Shown piece by piece: positions 7,626 to 17,016 of a stretch of DNA of 64,000 nucleotides. The DNA is taken from contig NZ_CP130886.1 of the NCBI RefSeq assembly GCF_030622045.1, positions 6,704,001 to 6,768,000 of the forward strand, given 5' to 3'. The notes beneath the pieces are model-generated. The model ran no database searches. It had not been told where the DNA came from and worked only from the letters and a program-made list of their open reading frames with translations. Source of the DNA: Planctellipticum variicoloris (GTDB lineage Bacteria; Planctomycetota; Planctomycetia; Planctomycetales; Planctomycetaceae). Each line of letters opens with the position of its first letter. Position 1 is the stretch's first letter. The position numbers and the translations under genes were made by a program.

Positions 7626-9920
7626 ATGAATATGGATGTGATCGACGATGCGAATGGCGAACCGGCCCAGTCCGGCAGCGTCGTCGCCGATCTCGTCCGG
7701 TTCTGTCGGATCGTCGTCGCGCGGAAGAAGATTCTGATTCTCTCGGTGCTTCTGGCGGGGCTCGTCGGCGGAGCGTACTACGTACTGGCCAAGCGGTCGT
7801 ACGAGTCGCGCGCGGAAGTTCTGGTGCTGCAGACCGGCGGCAACGTCATGGACGCCAGCAGCAGCAATCAGCGCAGCGTCCTGGAGCAGATTCCCACGTA
7901 CGAAAAAGTGCTGTCGAGCGCCGCCGTGCTGGAGGGTGCGATCAAGTCCCTCCCGGCGCGGCACCGGATCGATCTGGCCGGCTCCCCGAAAGAGCGCTGG
8001 ATCGACACGCTTCGCGGCCGCGTCGGAGTCAGCTCCGCGCGGCAGACGAACATCATCTCGCTGACGTTTCGTTCGGGCGATCCGCAGACGGCGGCGGTGG
8101 TCGTCGGCGCGATTCTGGACTCCTATCTGAAGTTCATGGATCAGACCCATCGGAGCAGCTCGCGCGAGGTTCTGGAGGTTCTGACACGGGAAAAGACCGA
8201 CCTGGAGCAGCGGCTGCAGGAGAAGGAAGGGGAGCTGATCCAGCTCAAGAGCAGCTCGGGAGTTCTGCTGACGGGGGGGGATCGAAATACCCACGTGCTG
8301 ATCGAGCGAACGGTGAAACTCAACGACGCACTCGTCGAAGCGCAGAAGAAGTCGCTGGAGGCGAGAGCGTTTTTAGTCGCCGTCGAAGAAGCGGTCCGGA
8401 CCGGCTCCGACATTCAGCAGTTCGTCCTGCAGACCGCCGACGCGGTGGCCAAGGAAGTGTTTCTGAAGGAAATGGGCCTCGGTACGCAGGACGGCTACAC
8501 CATGGCCCGCTTCGAACAGCAACTGTCGGACGATCGCTCGGAACTGGCGCGACGACGACTGCAATACGGGGCCGCGCACCCGCTGGTGGTCGAACTGCGA
8601 GATCGAATCCAGGGGACCGAGGAGTGGCTCGTCAATCGCCAGCTCGCCGTCTCCGAACGGATGCGGCAGATCCGAACGCAGGAGCTCGGTCCGCGGCTGG
8701 TTGAAATGGCCCGGCAGCGGTTTCATCAGGCGACTGCGCACGAGGCCGCGCTGCGTCAGCAGTTCGAGCAGGAGAACGCCATTGCGCTGAGCATGAACGC
8801 CCACGTCGCCGCCCAGGAGATTCTGGAGCTCGATCTGAAGCGGATGCGTTCGTTCTACGATCTCGTGCTGGAGCGCATGAAGGACATCGATCTCGGATCC
8901 GACAACGGACTGCGCATTCGGGTCGTCAGCGAACCGCGAGTTCCTTCGTCGCCCGTCTCCCCCAAGCTTTCCTATACAATCGCCTTGACTCTCATGGCGG
9001 GGATGACTCTGGGGCTGGGCGCGATCTATCTCGTCGACACGCTGGATGACCGCTTCCGTTCGCCGGATGAGCTCCAGTGGCAGCTTGGTCTGCCCGTGCT
9101 GGCGATGATTCGCAAGATGCCGGAGACGACCGAAACGGGCATCAACGCCATTCAGACCTACTTCCGTCCGGACAGCCTGGAGTCCGAAGCCTTCCGATCG
9201 CTGCGGAGCGCGATCACGTTTGCCGACGGCGACTCGCAGCGGCTCGTGATCACGAGCACGGAGCCCGGCGACGGCAAGACCACAACCCTTGCAAACCTGG
9301 CGGTGGCGTTTGCACAGTCGGGTAAGAAGACGCTGCTGATCGACGCCGACCTGCGTCGGCCGGGGCTTTCGACCCTGCTGGAACTGCGCGGAGCGCAAGG
9401 ACTGTCGAGCATTCTGCGCGACGATCGGCCGATTTTCGAAAGCTGTCTCGACAACATTTTTCACGTCGGCGTCGAAGGGCTGGATGTGATTCCATCCGGC
9501 GCACGTCCCGCCAATCCTTCGGAGCTGCTGGCCAGCGAGCGCTTCAATGACGTCATCGCCTGGGCCGAAACGGTTTACGACCAGATTCTGATCGACGCAC
9601 CTCCGATCCTGGCCGTGACCGATCCTGCGATCATCGCCCGGCAGGTGGACGGGGCGGTGGTGGTGATCCGCCCCGACAAGAATCGCCGCCGCGTCGTCAC
9701 CCGCGCGCTGCAGTCCTTCCAGTCGGCGGGAATTCGCGTGCTGGGCATGGCCGTCAACCATCTGTCGATGGATTCCAGCTCCGAATACGGTTACGGGTAT
9801 GGCTACGGCTATGGCTACGGATACGGCTATGGACATGACGAAGCTCCGGAAGCCGAGGTCGAGGACGACCAGCAGGGACCCGGCCCTGAGTCCCAGGGAA
9901 CGCTGCGGCAGGCGGCTTAA
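7626..9920 (+). CDS. Wzc-type polysaccharide co-polymerase / BY-kinase
   Basis: 764 residues; the ATG at 7626 follows a G-rich stretch. It combines a Wzz chain-length domain (TM1 36-54, large periplasmic coiled-coil region to about 450, TM2 near 460-480) with a cytoplasmic bacterial tyrosine kinase. Kinase motifs: Walker A around EPGDGKTTT with Lys551, Walker A' LLIDADLRRP with Asp573 and Asp575, Walker B ILIDAPP with Asp657. The C-terminal tail contains eight consecutive Tyr-Gly dipeptides (residues 721-736) followed by an acidic stretch; this is the tyrosine cluster that these kinases autophosphorylate to control chain length. It should work in the inner membrane with the export lipoprotein upstream and the polymerase/ligase downstream. 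I see no separate phosphatase gene in the module. Confidence 0.93.
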   Translation: MNMDVIDDANGEPAQSGSVVADLVRFCRIVVARKKILILSVLLAGLVGGAYYVLAKRSYESRAEVLVLQTGGNVMDASSSNQRSVLEQIPTYEKVLSSAAVLEGAIKSLPARHRIDLAGSPKERWIDTLRGRVGVSSARQTNIISLTFRSGDPQTAAVVVGAILDSYLKFMDQTHRSSSREVLEVLTREKTDLEQRLQEKEGELIQLKSSSGVLLTGGDRNTHVLIERTVKLNDALVEAQKKSLEARAFLVAVEEAVRTGSDIQQFVLQTADAVAKEVFLKEMGLGTQDGYTMARFEQQLSDDRSELARRRLQYGAAHPLVVELRDRIQGTEEWLVNRQLAVSERMRQIRTQELGPRLVEMARQRFHQATAHEAALRQQFEQENAIALSMNAHVAAQEILELDLKRMRSFYDLVLERMKDIDLGSDNGLRIRVVSEPRVPSSPVSPKLSYTIALTLMAGMTLGLGAIYLVDTLDDRFRSPDELQWQLGLPVLAMIRKMPETTETGINAIQTYFRPDSLESEAFRSLRSAITFADGDSQRLVITSTEPGDGKTTTLANLAVAFAQSGKKTLLIDADLRRPGLSTLLELRGAQGLSSILRDDRPIFESCLDNIFHVGVEGLDVIPSGARPANPSELLASERFNDVIAWAETVYDQILIDAPPILAVTDPAIIARQVDGAVVVIRPDKNRRRVVTRALQSFQSAGIRVLGMAVNHLSMDSSSEYGYGYGYGYGYGYGYGHDEAPEAEVEDDQQGPGPESQGTLRQAA

Positions 9921-9969
9921 GAGGCTGCAGGCGGTCTGAAAGCCGAAGATTGCGACGGCGGAGAACTCG

Positions 9970-12669
9970 ATGTCGGCTCAACCGCCCTCCCACAGTCATC
10001 GGCGGCGGCGTCACAGCTCCAGTCGTCAGCCCCAGTCGGTTTCGACCGGCTTCGGGAACGCCGGCTCCGCGTCGACCCCGTGGACATTCTCGCGGTTCCA
10101 GTCCGCGGCCGCGAGCGCGTTCGTGCTGGTGATCGCGATGATCTGGGGCGGTCGAACGCCGGTCGGACAGATGGCGCTGGTCGTCGGCGCTCTGGCGCTG
10201 TCGGCGAGCTGGCTGGTCGGCCTCTGGCGGCGGAGTGCGCCCGTGTGGATTCCGGCGCCGGGACTGGGCCTGGGGCTCGCCGGAGGTCTGGTTCTGCTCC
10301 TGCAGATCCTGCCGCTCCCCGCGTCGTGGCTGACGGTGATTTCACCGGCTCAGGCTGAGGTCCTGCCGCTGTGGTCCGCCGAGTCGGGCGCCCGGCTGGG
10401 TCTGGCGGCCTGGAACTGCATCAGCTTCGCACCGGGCGAAACGCGATCGTCCCTGGTGATCTACGGGGCCTGCCTGGCGGTCTTCGCCACGACGGTGCAG
10501 GGACTGCGGACGAGCGACGATGTCTTTCGCCTCTTGCGCCTCGCAGCCGGAATCTCGCTGGGCATGGCGGCGTTCGGAGTGCTGCAGTACGCCACCGCCA
10601 ATCGAAAGTTCTACTGGATCTTCGAAAACCCGGACCTCTCGACGACGTACTACGCCACCGGCAGCTTTTTCAATCGCAACCACTTTGCACAGTTTGTCGT
10701 GCTGGGAATCGGACCGGCGATCGCCTGGCTGGCGATGCAGTTCAAACATCGGGAGCGGACCGGTCGAGAGGCACTGCCGCCCGCCGCTTCTCCGCTGCCG
10801 CTGGCGCTGCTGGGATCGGCGCTGGCGATCGGTGTGCTCGCGGTGCTGCTGTCGCTGTCTCGCGCCGGTACGGTCTCGATGCTCATCGCCGTCGTCGTCG
10901 CCAGCGTCGGACTGATCCGGTGCGGCTGGATCCCGATCCGCACGGGTCTGGCGCTGGCCGCCGTAACCGGAGTCGTGTGCGGCGTGTTCTCACTGACGAG
11001 TTCCGAACTGCTGGGAAGTCGGTTTGCACTGCTCGACGAGAACGGTCGTTATGCGATCTGGCAGACCAATCTTGCGGTTGCCGAGCGATTCCCGTGGTTC
11101 GGCACCGGCGCTGGAACGCATGTCGATGCGCATTACCTCGAACTCGAACCGCGCTCGGACGGTCGCGAGTTCGTCCATGCGGAAAGCAGCCTGCTGGAAG
11201 TGGCCTCGGAAACGGGGCTTGCCGGAGCATCCATCGGAGCGGTGGCGCTGCTGACCTGCCTGTGGTGGTGCGCAGTGGTGCTGCGCCGCGGCGAGTCGGA
11301 GGCGCGGGCGGCCGCCTGTGGAATCCTGGCCAGCTTGCTCGCCACGGCGGCTCACGCCGCGGTGGATTTCGTCTGGCATACCCCCGCCTGTCTGCTGATG
11401 GTTGTGCTGCTGGCGGCGGCGGCCTGCCGCCTCTACACGCTGACGGCGCTGCCGCTGCGAAACCGCCCGTGCGAGCGTCCGCTGTCGCGACGGTGGACTC
11501 TGGCGGCGGCGCCGCTGCTGCTGATGGCAGGCGGTTTCATGGTGCACCAGTTGCTCCCGGCGGTGCAGGCCGCCCCCCCGTGGACCCAGTATCTGGCCGC
11601 GACGTTTCACGGTCCGGAGGGGGAATTGAGCGAGGTCGAGGCTCAGGAGCTCTGGAGGCAGCGCCTGCGGCTGGCGCATCGCGCCGCCAGAACCAATCGC
11701 CTGCATCCCAGATCCCAGGAAACCGTCGCCACGTTTTACCTGCGGCTGTTCGATCTGAAGCAGGCCGCGGCGGGCCGATCCCACACGTTCAGCCGTCTTC
11801 GCACGGCCTGCGAAGGGAGCGACTTTACATCCGCGGCCGAAGTTCGAGACTGGGTCGCCGAGCAGGCGGGACCGAACGCCCGGCTACTCGATCTGACCTG
11901 GCAGACGACCTTGGGGGCCGTCCGCACGGCTCCGCTGCGGGGGGAAGCCTACCTGACGCTGGCGCAGCTTGCGTTCCTGCATGATCCCTCAGGAGCACTG
12001 AAGGCCGATCTGCTGAATCAGGCGCTGGCCGTACGTCCGAACGACGGTCGCGTCCGGTTCTTCCTCGGGCGAGAAGCTTTGCTCGCCGGCGATATGCCTC
12101 TTGCGCTCGAACACTGGAAGATCGCCTTTCGCGGCGGCGAGGCCCGTCAGCGCGAGATTGCCGAATTGCTGGCCGGGCAGTTTCCGGCCCAGTTCTTCCT
12201 CGATGAGTTTCAGCCCGACGAACCGGCGTTGCGCGTGCTGGCGGAGGTCTTTGAACAGAAGCGTCGCGGATCGGAACGGGATCGGATTCTGGAAGTCGCC
12301 GCGGAGCGCGCCGCGGAACTGGCGCGCGCCGCGACGACCGCAATTGTCGAGACCCATTGGCTGCATGCCGTGGAGGCCCGTCGGCAGCTTGGCGATCAGG
12401 ATCTCCTGGAATCGGCGTTGCGGGAGGCGCTGGAAAGCTGTCCGCAGAACTTCCGCTTTCATCGACTGCTGGGGGAACTGCTGCTGCAGCGGGAGGATTT
12501 CGACGGGGCTGCGGAGGAGCTGCAGTGGTGCGCGACGCGACAGACCGACAATGCTCAAGTGCGAGCCCTGGCGGCTGCGGCCCTGAAGAACAGTTATCGT
12601 CAGCCCGCGGGCGAAACAGAGCGGCCGATCCGGCTGACGTCGGGGCCGCCGGGAGCGGCGCCGGAATAG
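9970..12669 (+). CDS. O-antigen ligase / Wzy-type polymerase with TPR-like C-terminal region
   Basis: 899 residues. A GGAG ribosome-binding sequence precedes the ATG. After an Arg/Ser-rich cytoplasmic start there are about ten hydrophobic segments up to residue ~530, with the family signature region GSFFNRNHFAQF (periplasmic/TM boundary) and the large-loop segment AVAERFPWFGTGAGTH, which carries the conserved G-x-G-x-x-H of Wzy_C (O-antigen ligase) proteins. The remaining ~360 residues are soluble and helical with repeated A-L-x-x-R-P-N-D-G-R-V-like stretches, resembling TPR repeats. Enzymes of this class polymerise or ligate lipid-linked glycans at the outer face of the inner membrane. It is the third gene of the exopolysaccharide module. 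Whether it polymerises or ligates cannot be decided from sequence. It converges on the Ser/Thr kinase gene with a 23-bp gap. Confidence 0.88.
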   Translation: MSAQPPSHSHRRRRHSSSRQPQSVSTGFGNAGSASTPWTFSRFQSAAASAFVLVIAMIWGGRTPVGQMALVVGALALSASWLVGLWRRSAPVWIPAPGLGLGLAGGLVLLLQILPLPASWLTVISPAQAEVLPLWSAESGARLGLAAWNCISFAPGETRSSLVIYGACLAVFATTVQGLRTSDDVFRLLRLAAGISLGMAAFGVLQYATANRKFYWIFENPDLSTTYYATGSFFNRNHFAQFVVLGIGPAIAWLAMQFKHRERTGREALPPAASPLPLALLGSALAIGVLAVLLSLSRAGTVSMLIAVVVASVGLIRCGWIPIRTGLALAAVTGVVCGVFSLTSSELLGSRFALLDENGRYAIWQTNLAVAERFPWFGTGAGTHVDAHYLELEPRSDGREFVHAESSLLEVASETGLAGASIGAVALLTCLWWCAVVLRRGESEARAAACGILASLLATAAHAAVDFVWHTPACLLMVVLLAAAACRLYTLTALPLRNRPCERPLSRRWTLAAAPLLLMAGGFMVHQLLPAVQAAPPWTQYLAATFHGPEGELSEVEAQELWRQRLRLAHRAARTNRLHPRSQETVATFYLRLFDLKQAAAGRSHTFSRLRTACEGSDFTSAAEVRDWVAEQAGPNARLLDLTWQTTLGAVRTAPLRGEAYLTLAQLAFLHDPSGALKADLLNQALAVRPNDGRVRFFLGREALLAGDMPLALEHWKIAFRGGEARQREIAELLAGQFPAQFFLDEFQPDEPALRVLAEVFEQKRRGSERDRILEVAAERAAELARAATTAIVETHWLHAVEARRQLGDQDLLESALREALESCPQNFRFHRLLGELLLQREDFDGAAEELQWCATRQTDNAQVRALAAAALKNSYRQPAGETERPIRLTSGPPGAAPE

Positions 12670-12692
12670 CGGGCTGGCGGCAACGGGAGCGG

Positions 12693-14111
12693 CTACTTCG
12701 CCGCGGCTCGCAGTTCCTCGATCGCGCAGCGGATGTCGCGGAGCGTCACCGGCTGTGCGAGAACGCGGGAGACGCCTGGCGAAGCGGCGAGCTCGTCTCT
12801 GAGCGAGTTGAGGCCGCGCGACAGCGCCAGAATGAATGCGGTCCCGGACTTTCGGCAGGCGGCGATCCCCTTTGCGTAGAAGTCGCGCGCCTCGTGTTCC
12901 GACATTTCCGCCATGACGACCAGCCCCGCCGGACGCTCGGTCTTCATCCGCTGCAGCGCACGCTGCGGATCCCCGAGCATGAGGACGCGGTAGGAGTGCT
13001 TGGTGAAGTATTCGCGCAGCGCGTCCTGTTGCTTGGGGCGAGTTTCGACGCAGATCACCGTCGGCTGCGCAGGTCGGTCCTGGGGGCCGGGCGTCGCCGG
13101 CGCTTTTGAGTCCGCGGACTGACCGAGCACGTCCTTGAGGTCTGCGATGACTTCCGCAGGCTTCTGGTAACGATCCGAGGGGCTGATCTCCATCAGCCGT
13201 TCGACAATCTGGATCACGTTCGAAGGGAGCGACGGATTCACGGATCGCAGAGGGCGGATGTTGCAGTAGCGGCGGAAGTCCTTGCGCTCGGCCGAACTTT
13301 TCGTCGGCGGATAGGGAGGCACCCCGGTGAGCAGTTCGTAGTAGATCGCGCCGAGGAAATAGAGATCGCTGCGAGGATCGTTCGCGGGGGCGTTCGTCCC
13401 GCGTTCCAGCGACGCATACTCGACGGCTCGATCCACCGACTCTTCGAACTGCGACAGGCCGTTGTCGTTGCCGGCCAGGCCGAAGTCGACGAGCTTCGCC
13501 ACTCCCTGAGCGCTCAGCAGCACGTTCGTCAGCTTCAGATCGCGGTGCGTCAGCCCCAGCCCGAGGGCGTAGTTCAAGCCCTCGGCGATGTCGAGCACGT
13601 ATTTCGTCGCTTCTTCAGGCGAGAAGCTCTTGCGGATCTTGATGAAGTCGCGGAAGTTCCCCCCCTCGACGAACTCCATCGTAATGTAATGCTGATCCCC
13701 GTCCTGCCCGACGTCGTAGATGGGGACGATGTTCTTGTGCTTCAGACGCTTGCCCAGTTCCCCCTCGCGGCGGAACAGAGTGACAGCGCGGGGGTCGCTG
13801 GCGAGACGCTGGCGGAGAACTTTGACACCCACCATCGAGCCGTCTTCGACCGAGCAGCCTCGAAAGACGCGTGCGAAACTGCCCGCCGCGTTTCGATACA
13901 GCAGGCGATACTGCCCCACCCGCAAACCGTCAGTTTCGCCCCGGCGGAGTTTGCCGGTTTGATACGATGTCAGAACGCCACGGCGCTCCAGGTCGCTCAG
14001 GAGCTCGTCCGCCGTCTGCGGCAGATCCCCGCCGCCCCGCAACTGTTCGGGTTCCACCAGTCGTTGCTGAAGCAGAAAGTCTTCCAGCTCCAAGGGGTTG
14101 GAGAATCTCAT
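12693..14111 (-). CDS. Ser/Thr protein kinase with receiver-like C-terminal domain
   Basis: 472 residues from the ATG at 14111; the frame is open to 14270, where ATGs at 14195/14198 are alternatives. Hanks-type kinase: invariant Lys97 in VGVKVL, catalytic loop HRDLKLTN (189-196), DFG at 209-211, APE-region ASLERGTNAP. The glycine-rich loop is weak (AAGSFARV instead of GxGxFGxV). An N-terminal helical segment (1-60) with LLQQRLVEPEQL and LERRGVLTSYQTGKL repeats is typical of planctomycete kinases. Residues about 350-472 look like a response-regulator receiver fold (PTVICVETRP start, LVVMAEM in place of the phospho-Asp strand, VLAQPVTL in place of the K-P motif) but the acidic pocket and phospho-Asp are missing. 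There is no transmembrane segment. Possible signal input through the degenerate receiver is inference. It converges with the exopolysaccharide module. Confidence 0.88.
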   Translation of the reverse strand: MRFSNPLELEDFLLQQRLVEPEQLRGGGDLPQTADELLSDLERRGVLTSYQTGKLRRGETDGLRVGQYRLLYRNAAGSFARVFRGCSVEDGSMVGVKVLRQRLASDPRAVTLFRREGELGKRLKHKNIVPIYDVGQDGDQHYITMEFVEGGNFRDFIKIRKSFSPEEATKYVLDIAEGLNYALGLGLTHRDLKLTNVLLSAQGVAKLVDFGLAGNDNGLSQFEESVDRAVEYASLERGTNAPANDPRSDLYFLGAIYYELLTGVPPYPPTKSSAERKDFRRYCNIRPLRSVNPSLPSNVIQIVERLMEISPSDRYQKPAEVIADLKDVLGQSADSKAPATPGPQDRPAQPTVICVETRPKQQDALREYFTKHSYRVLMLGDPQRALQRMKTERPAGLVVMAEMSEHEARDFYAKGIAACRKSGTAFILALSRGLNSLRDELAASPGVSRVLAQPVTLRDIRCAIEELRAAAK

Positions 14112-14384
14112 AGCGGCAGAGTTCGCGTGGGAAACGTCGTCGGAAGTTACCGTCCGTGCGGGCCAGACCCGCGGCGGAATGAGGGAATTATGCATCATAA
14201 CAAACCCGCGCCCGCGATGCGCGGAATTGGCGCCTGGCCCTTCAATTCCGCTCAGAGGATTGCGCTGCACTCGCTACAGATACGCAACTCGCGAGCCGAA
14301 TCGCCGACGAAACTTTGACAATTCTTCCGCGACTGCTCAATCCCCCGAAACCGACGGCAATTTCGCAGCGACGGGACGCCCCGC

Positions 14385-15557
14385 TCAGGCGTTCTTCCCG
14401 ATCTCGCCAAAACGAAGCGCCCCCCCGCCGACAGCGGCCTGCACCGCGAGTCGGCTGTCGCCTGGCCGGTAGTGAAAGACCATCAGCTCGGCAGGGTCGC
14501 CCGGGCGGAGTCGGACGGTCGGGAATCCGAGCAATCGTGCCGGGTTTCGACTGGCCATATCGATGGCGTCTTTGAGCGAAACGCCCGCATAGTCGATCAT
14601 CCGCGCGACGCAGACGTCCGTCTCAAAAGAGGAGCCCGCCAGCAGTTCCTGCTGACCGGCGACGACCAGTTTGCCGCTGGGGAGAATCTCGCTTCTTCCC
14701 AGCTTGCTCTCGTAGACGCCGGGGGGGCAGCCGGCCCAGCCGGCGGCGTCGCACGTGATGACGACTCGACGTGTCGTCTTGGCACGAACTATCGCCTTAA
14801 CGAGGTTCGCCGGCAGGTGGTGACCGTCGGTGATCAGGCTGACCGTCAGTCGATCGTCGGCCAGTTGCTCCCAGAAGTGATTGCGGTGACGGTGGATCAT
14901 GGCCGCGCAGCCATTGCCCAGGTGCGTCCCCAGCGTGGCCCCGGCGTCGATCCCCGCCCGGATCTGCTCCGGCGTGGCCGCGGTGTGACCCAGCGAGATG
15001 ACGACGCCCGCCGCCACGGCCTTCCGGATGAACTCGATCGCGCCCGGGATCTCCGGCGCCAGGGTGACGAGGCGGATGAGTCCCCCTGCCGCCGCCTGCA
15101 GGCGTTCGAACTCGTCCCAGTTGGCGGCTCGCACGTGTTCGAGCGGATGAGCGCCGCGGGCGCCGTCGTCCGGTGAGATATAGGGACCTTCCAGATGGCA
15201 ACCCGGCACCATCTGCGCCGCCCAGTCCGACTGCTCGCAGGCCGTGCGGATGGCGTGGAAGCCCGCCTCCAGCGCGGCCTGCGAGTTGGTGATCAGCGTC
15301 GGGCAGAGGCGGGTCACGCCGAACCGGTAGTAGGGTTGCAGCGTCTTGAGCACCATCTCCGGCGTGAGAGTATCGTCGCTGAACCAGACTCCGCCATAGC
15401 CGTTGATCTGCAGGTCGAACAGGGCCGGGGCGACCCACGGCCAGTCGGCGACGGCGCCCGTCGGCCAGGCGGGTTGAATGTCGGCGATCCGATCGCCCCG
15501 GGTGGTGATCCGCACCGGCTCGCCGGTGTCATAGCGGCGTCCTTCGATCGTCAACAT
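14385..15557 (-). CDS. nagA: N-acetylglucosamine-6-phosphate deacetylase
   Basis: 390 residues, close to the usual length of NagA. It removes the acetyl group of GlcNAc-6-phosphate in amino-sugar and peptidoglycan recycling. Amidohydrolase-fold motifs: LEGP with Glu123 as first metal ligand, followed by the DGARGAH loop; SLGHTAA with His191; THLGNGC with His212; ITDGHHLP; and Asp270 in TCDA as catalytic acid/base. The usual N-terminal HxH metal pair of amidohydrolases is replaced by LQINGYGG, as in NagA proteins. The C-terminal segment (NPARLLGF, GDPAELMVF) is the small beta domain. The amidase gene upstream on the same strand lies 34 bp away, so they may be co-transcribed, but no nagB or transporter is visible. 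Confidence 0.87.
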   Translation of the reverse strand: MLTIEGRRYDTGEPVRITTRGDRIADIQPAWPTGAVADWPWVAPALFDLQINGYGGVWFSDDTLTPEMVLKTLQPYYRFGVTRLCPTLITNSQAALEAGFHAIRTACEQSDWAAQMVPGCHLEGPYISPDDGARGAHPLEHVRAANWDEFERLQAAAGGLIRLVTLAPEIPGAIEFIRKAVAAGVVISLGHTAATPEQIRAGIDAGATLGTHLGNGCAAMIHRHRNHFWEQLADDRLTVSLITDGHHLPANLVKAIVRAKTTRRVVITCDAAGWAGCPPGVYESKLGRSEILPSGKLVVAGQQELLAGSSFETDVCVARMIDYAGVSLKDAIDMASRNPARLLGFPTVRLRPGDPAELMVFHYRPGDSRLAVQAAVGGGALRFGEIGKNA

Positions 15558-15591
15558 GCGTTTTCGGGCTCCGAGCAGGAGGTTTCGGGAA

Positions 15592-17016
15592 TCATTTCGA
15601 TGACTTGCCGGTGGCGGTCGTCAGGTCGGGAGTCCGGGTGTGCCAGTCCGTGACCTGTTGATACTTCTGAGCCACGGCCAGCAGGCGATTTTCTGCGAAG
15701 GCTCGTGACGTGAACTGCAGCCCGGTTGGCAGACCGTCCTGGCCGAAGCCGTTCAGAACGGTAATCCCCGGCAGTCCCGCGGCATTCGCAGCCGCTCCGA
15801 TGGAGCTGTTGACGTAGCCCCGCGACCACTCGGCGAACGGGCGGTCGTTCGGTCCTGCGACAGTCGTCAAGGTGGGGCTGACGATGGCGTCAAAGGGGGC
15901 GATCCAGGCATCCAGTTCCCGCTGCAGCTTCCGGCGAATTCGCAGAGCGTTGATGTAGTCCTTCGCGGGTATCGTCAGTCCGGAGTGGCCGCCCCAGCGG
16001 TCTTCGGGGGCCGTGAGTTCCCAGACTTGTCCCTCGGCGATGAAGTCCTCAAAGGCGGCCGCCATTTCGCACGAGATGATCGTGCCGGCGACCGCGCTGT
16101 AGGGAAAGTCGGGCAGCGTGATTTCTTCAAACGTCGCAAACGGCTTCAGCACTTCGAGAGACTTCTCGTAATTGGCCCGCACCTCCGGCTGGACCTTGTC
16201 CGCCGCCTCTTTGAGCGTGGCCAGGCGGAAACGGGGTTCGCCGCCGACTGGTGCATGGCGGAACTCCAGCGGGACGGCGGTGTCGTCGTCGAAATCGGCG
16301 CCGGCGATCGCGGCCAGGACCAGGCTGCAGTCTTCGGCGGTCCGGGCCAGCGGGCCGAGCTTGTCCATCGACCAGCTCAGGGCCATTGCTCCGTGCCGGC
16401 TGACCCGGCCGTAGGTTGGTCGGAGTCCGGAGATGCCGTTGTAGCCGGCGGGAGTCATGATGCTCCCCCAGGTTTCGGAGCCGATGGCGAAAGGGGTGAG
16501 CCCGGCGGCGACGGCGGTTCCCGGTCCCGACGAGGATCCGCCGGCCCAGCGGTCGCGATTCCAGGCGTTGCCGGTGATGCCGCTGAAGGTGCAGTCCGCC
16601 TGGCGGTAGCCGAAGCCGCCGGCCAGTTCGACCATCGCCAGCTTCGCGACCAGAATTGCTCCGGCTTCGCTCAGCTTGCGAATGACGGTGGCATCCGCAT
16701 CCGGCGTCCGGTCCCGCAGCGGCCCCGCGCCCCACGACGTCGGAACTCCCGCGGTATTGAGCAGGTCCTTGGCCCCGTAGGGAATCCCGTGCAATGGTCC
16801 GCGATCCAGCCCCCTCTTCCGCTCGGCATCGGCCCGCCGGGCGTCCTCGCGGGCGCGATCCGCCGTGATGGTCACGACGGCACAATAATCCCGGCCGATG
16901 GTCTCCAGCCTCTGCAGGAAGAAGTCGGTCAGCTCCAGCGCGGTGAATTCGCCGGCGCGCCAGCGTCGCCCCAGTTCGGGGAGCGTGGCGAACGCGAGAC
17001 GAGGTTCAACGGGCAT
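15592..17016 (-). CDS. Amidase (amidase-signature family, GatA-like)
   Basis: 474 residues. The catalytic Ser-cisSer-Lys system is present: Lys83 in GIPYGAKDLL, the GGSSSGPG loop at 159-166 and Ser185 in SETWGSIMTPA (typical members have SDTGGSIRxPA, so Asp-to-Glu and Gly-to-Trp changes occur here). The C-terminal region has the ...AGLPGITVLNGF...LPTGLQF pattern common to the family. These enzymes hydrolyse carboxylic amides; the family also contains the Glu-tRNA amidotransferase subunit GatA, but no gatB or gatC is adjacent and the Trp substitution argues for a free-standing amidase. The substrate is unknown. Upstream on the same strand is a repeat-rich gap of 348 bp. Confidence 0.85.
   Translation of the reverse strand: MPVEPRLAFATLPELGRRWRAGEFTALELTDFFLQRLETIGRDYCAVVTITADRAREDARRADAERKRGLDRGPLHGIPYGAKDLLNTAGVPTSWGAGPLRDRTPDADATVIRKLSEAGAILVAKLAMVELAGGFGYRQADCTFSGITGNAWNRDRWAGGSSSGPGTAVAAGLTPFAIGSETWGSIMTPAGYNGISGLRPTYGRVSRHGAMALSWSMDKLGPLARTAEDCSLVLAAIAGADFDDDTAVPLEFRHAPVGGEPRFRLATLKEAADKVQPEVRANYEKSLEVLKPFATFEEITLPDFPYSAVAGTIISCEMAAAFEDFIAEGQVWELTAPEDRWGGHSGLTIPAKDYINALRIRRKLQRELDAWIAPFDAIVSPTLTTVAGPNDRPFAEWSRGYVNSSIGAAANAAGLPGITVLNGFGQDGLPTGLQFTSRAFAENRLLAVAQKYQQVTDWHTRTPDLTTATGKSSK

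Noticed and set aside
9786-9833. Noncoding microsatellite
   Set aside because: It is in frame and encodes the Tyr-Gly tail of the Wzc-like kinase, which fits the known Tyr cluster of this family.
12693-12700. Fused operon of the kinase with the polysaccharide genes
   Set aside because: The kinase is on the opposite strand and convergent, so it cannot be co-transcribed with them.
15592-17016. GatA subunit of the Glu-tRNA amidotransferase
   Set aside because: No gatB or gatC is adjacent and the GSETWGSI motif departs from the GatA consensus.
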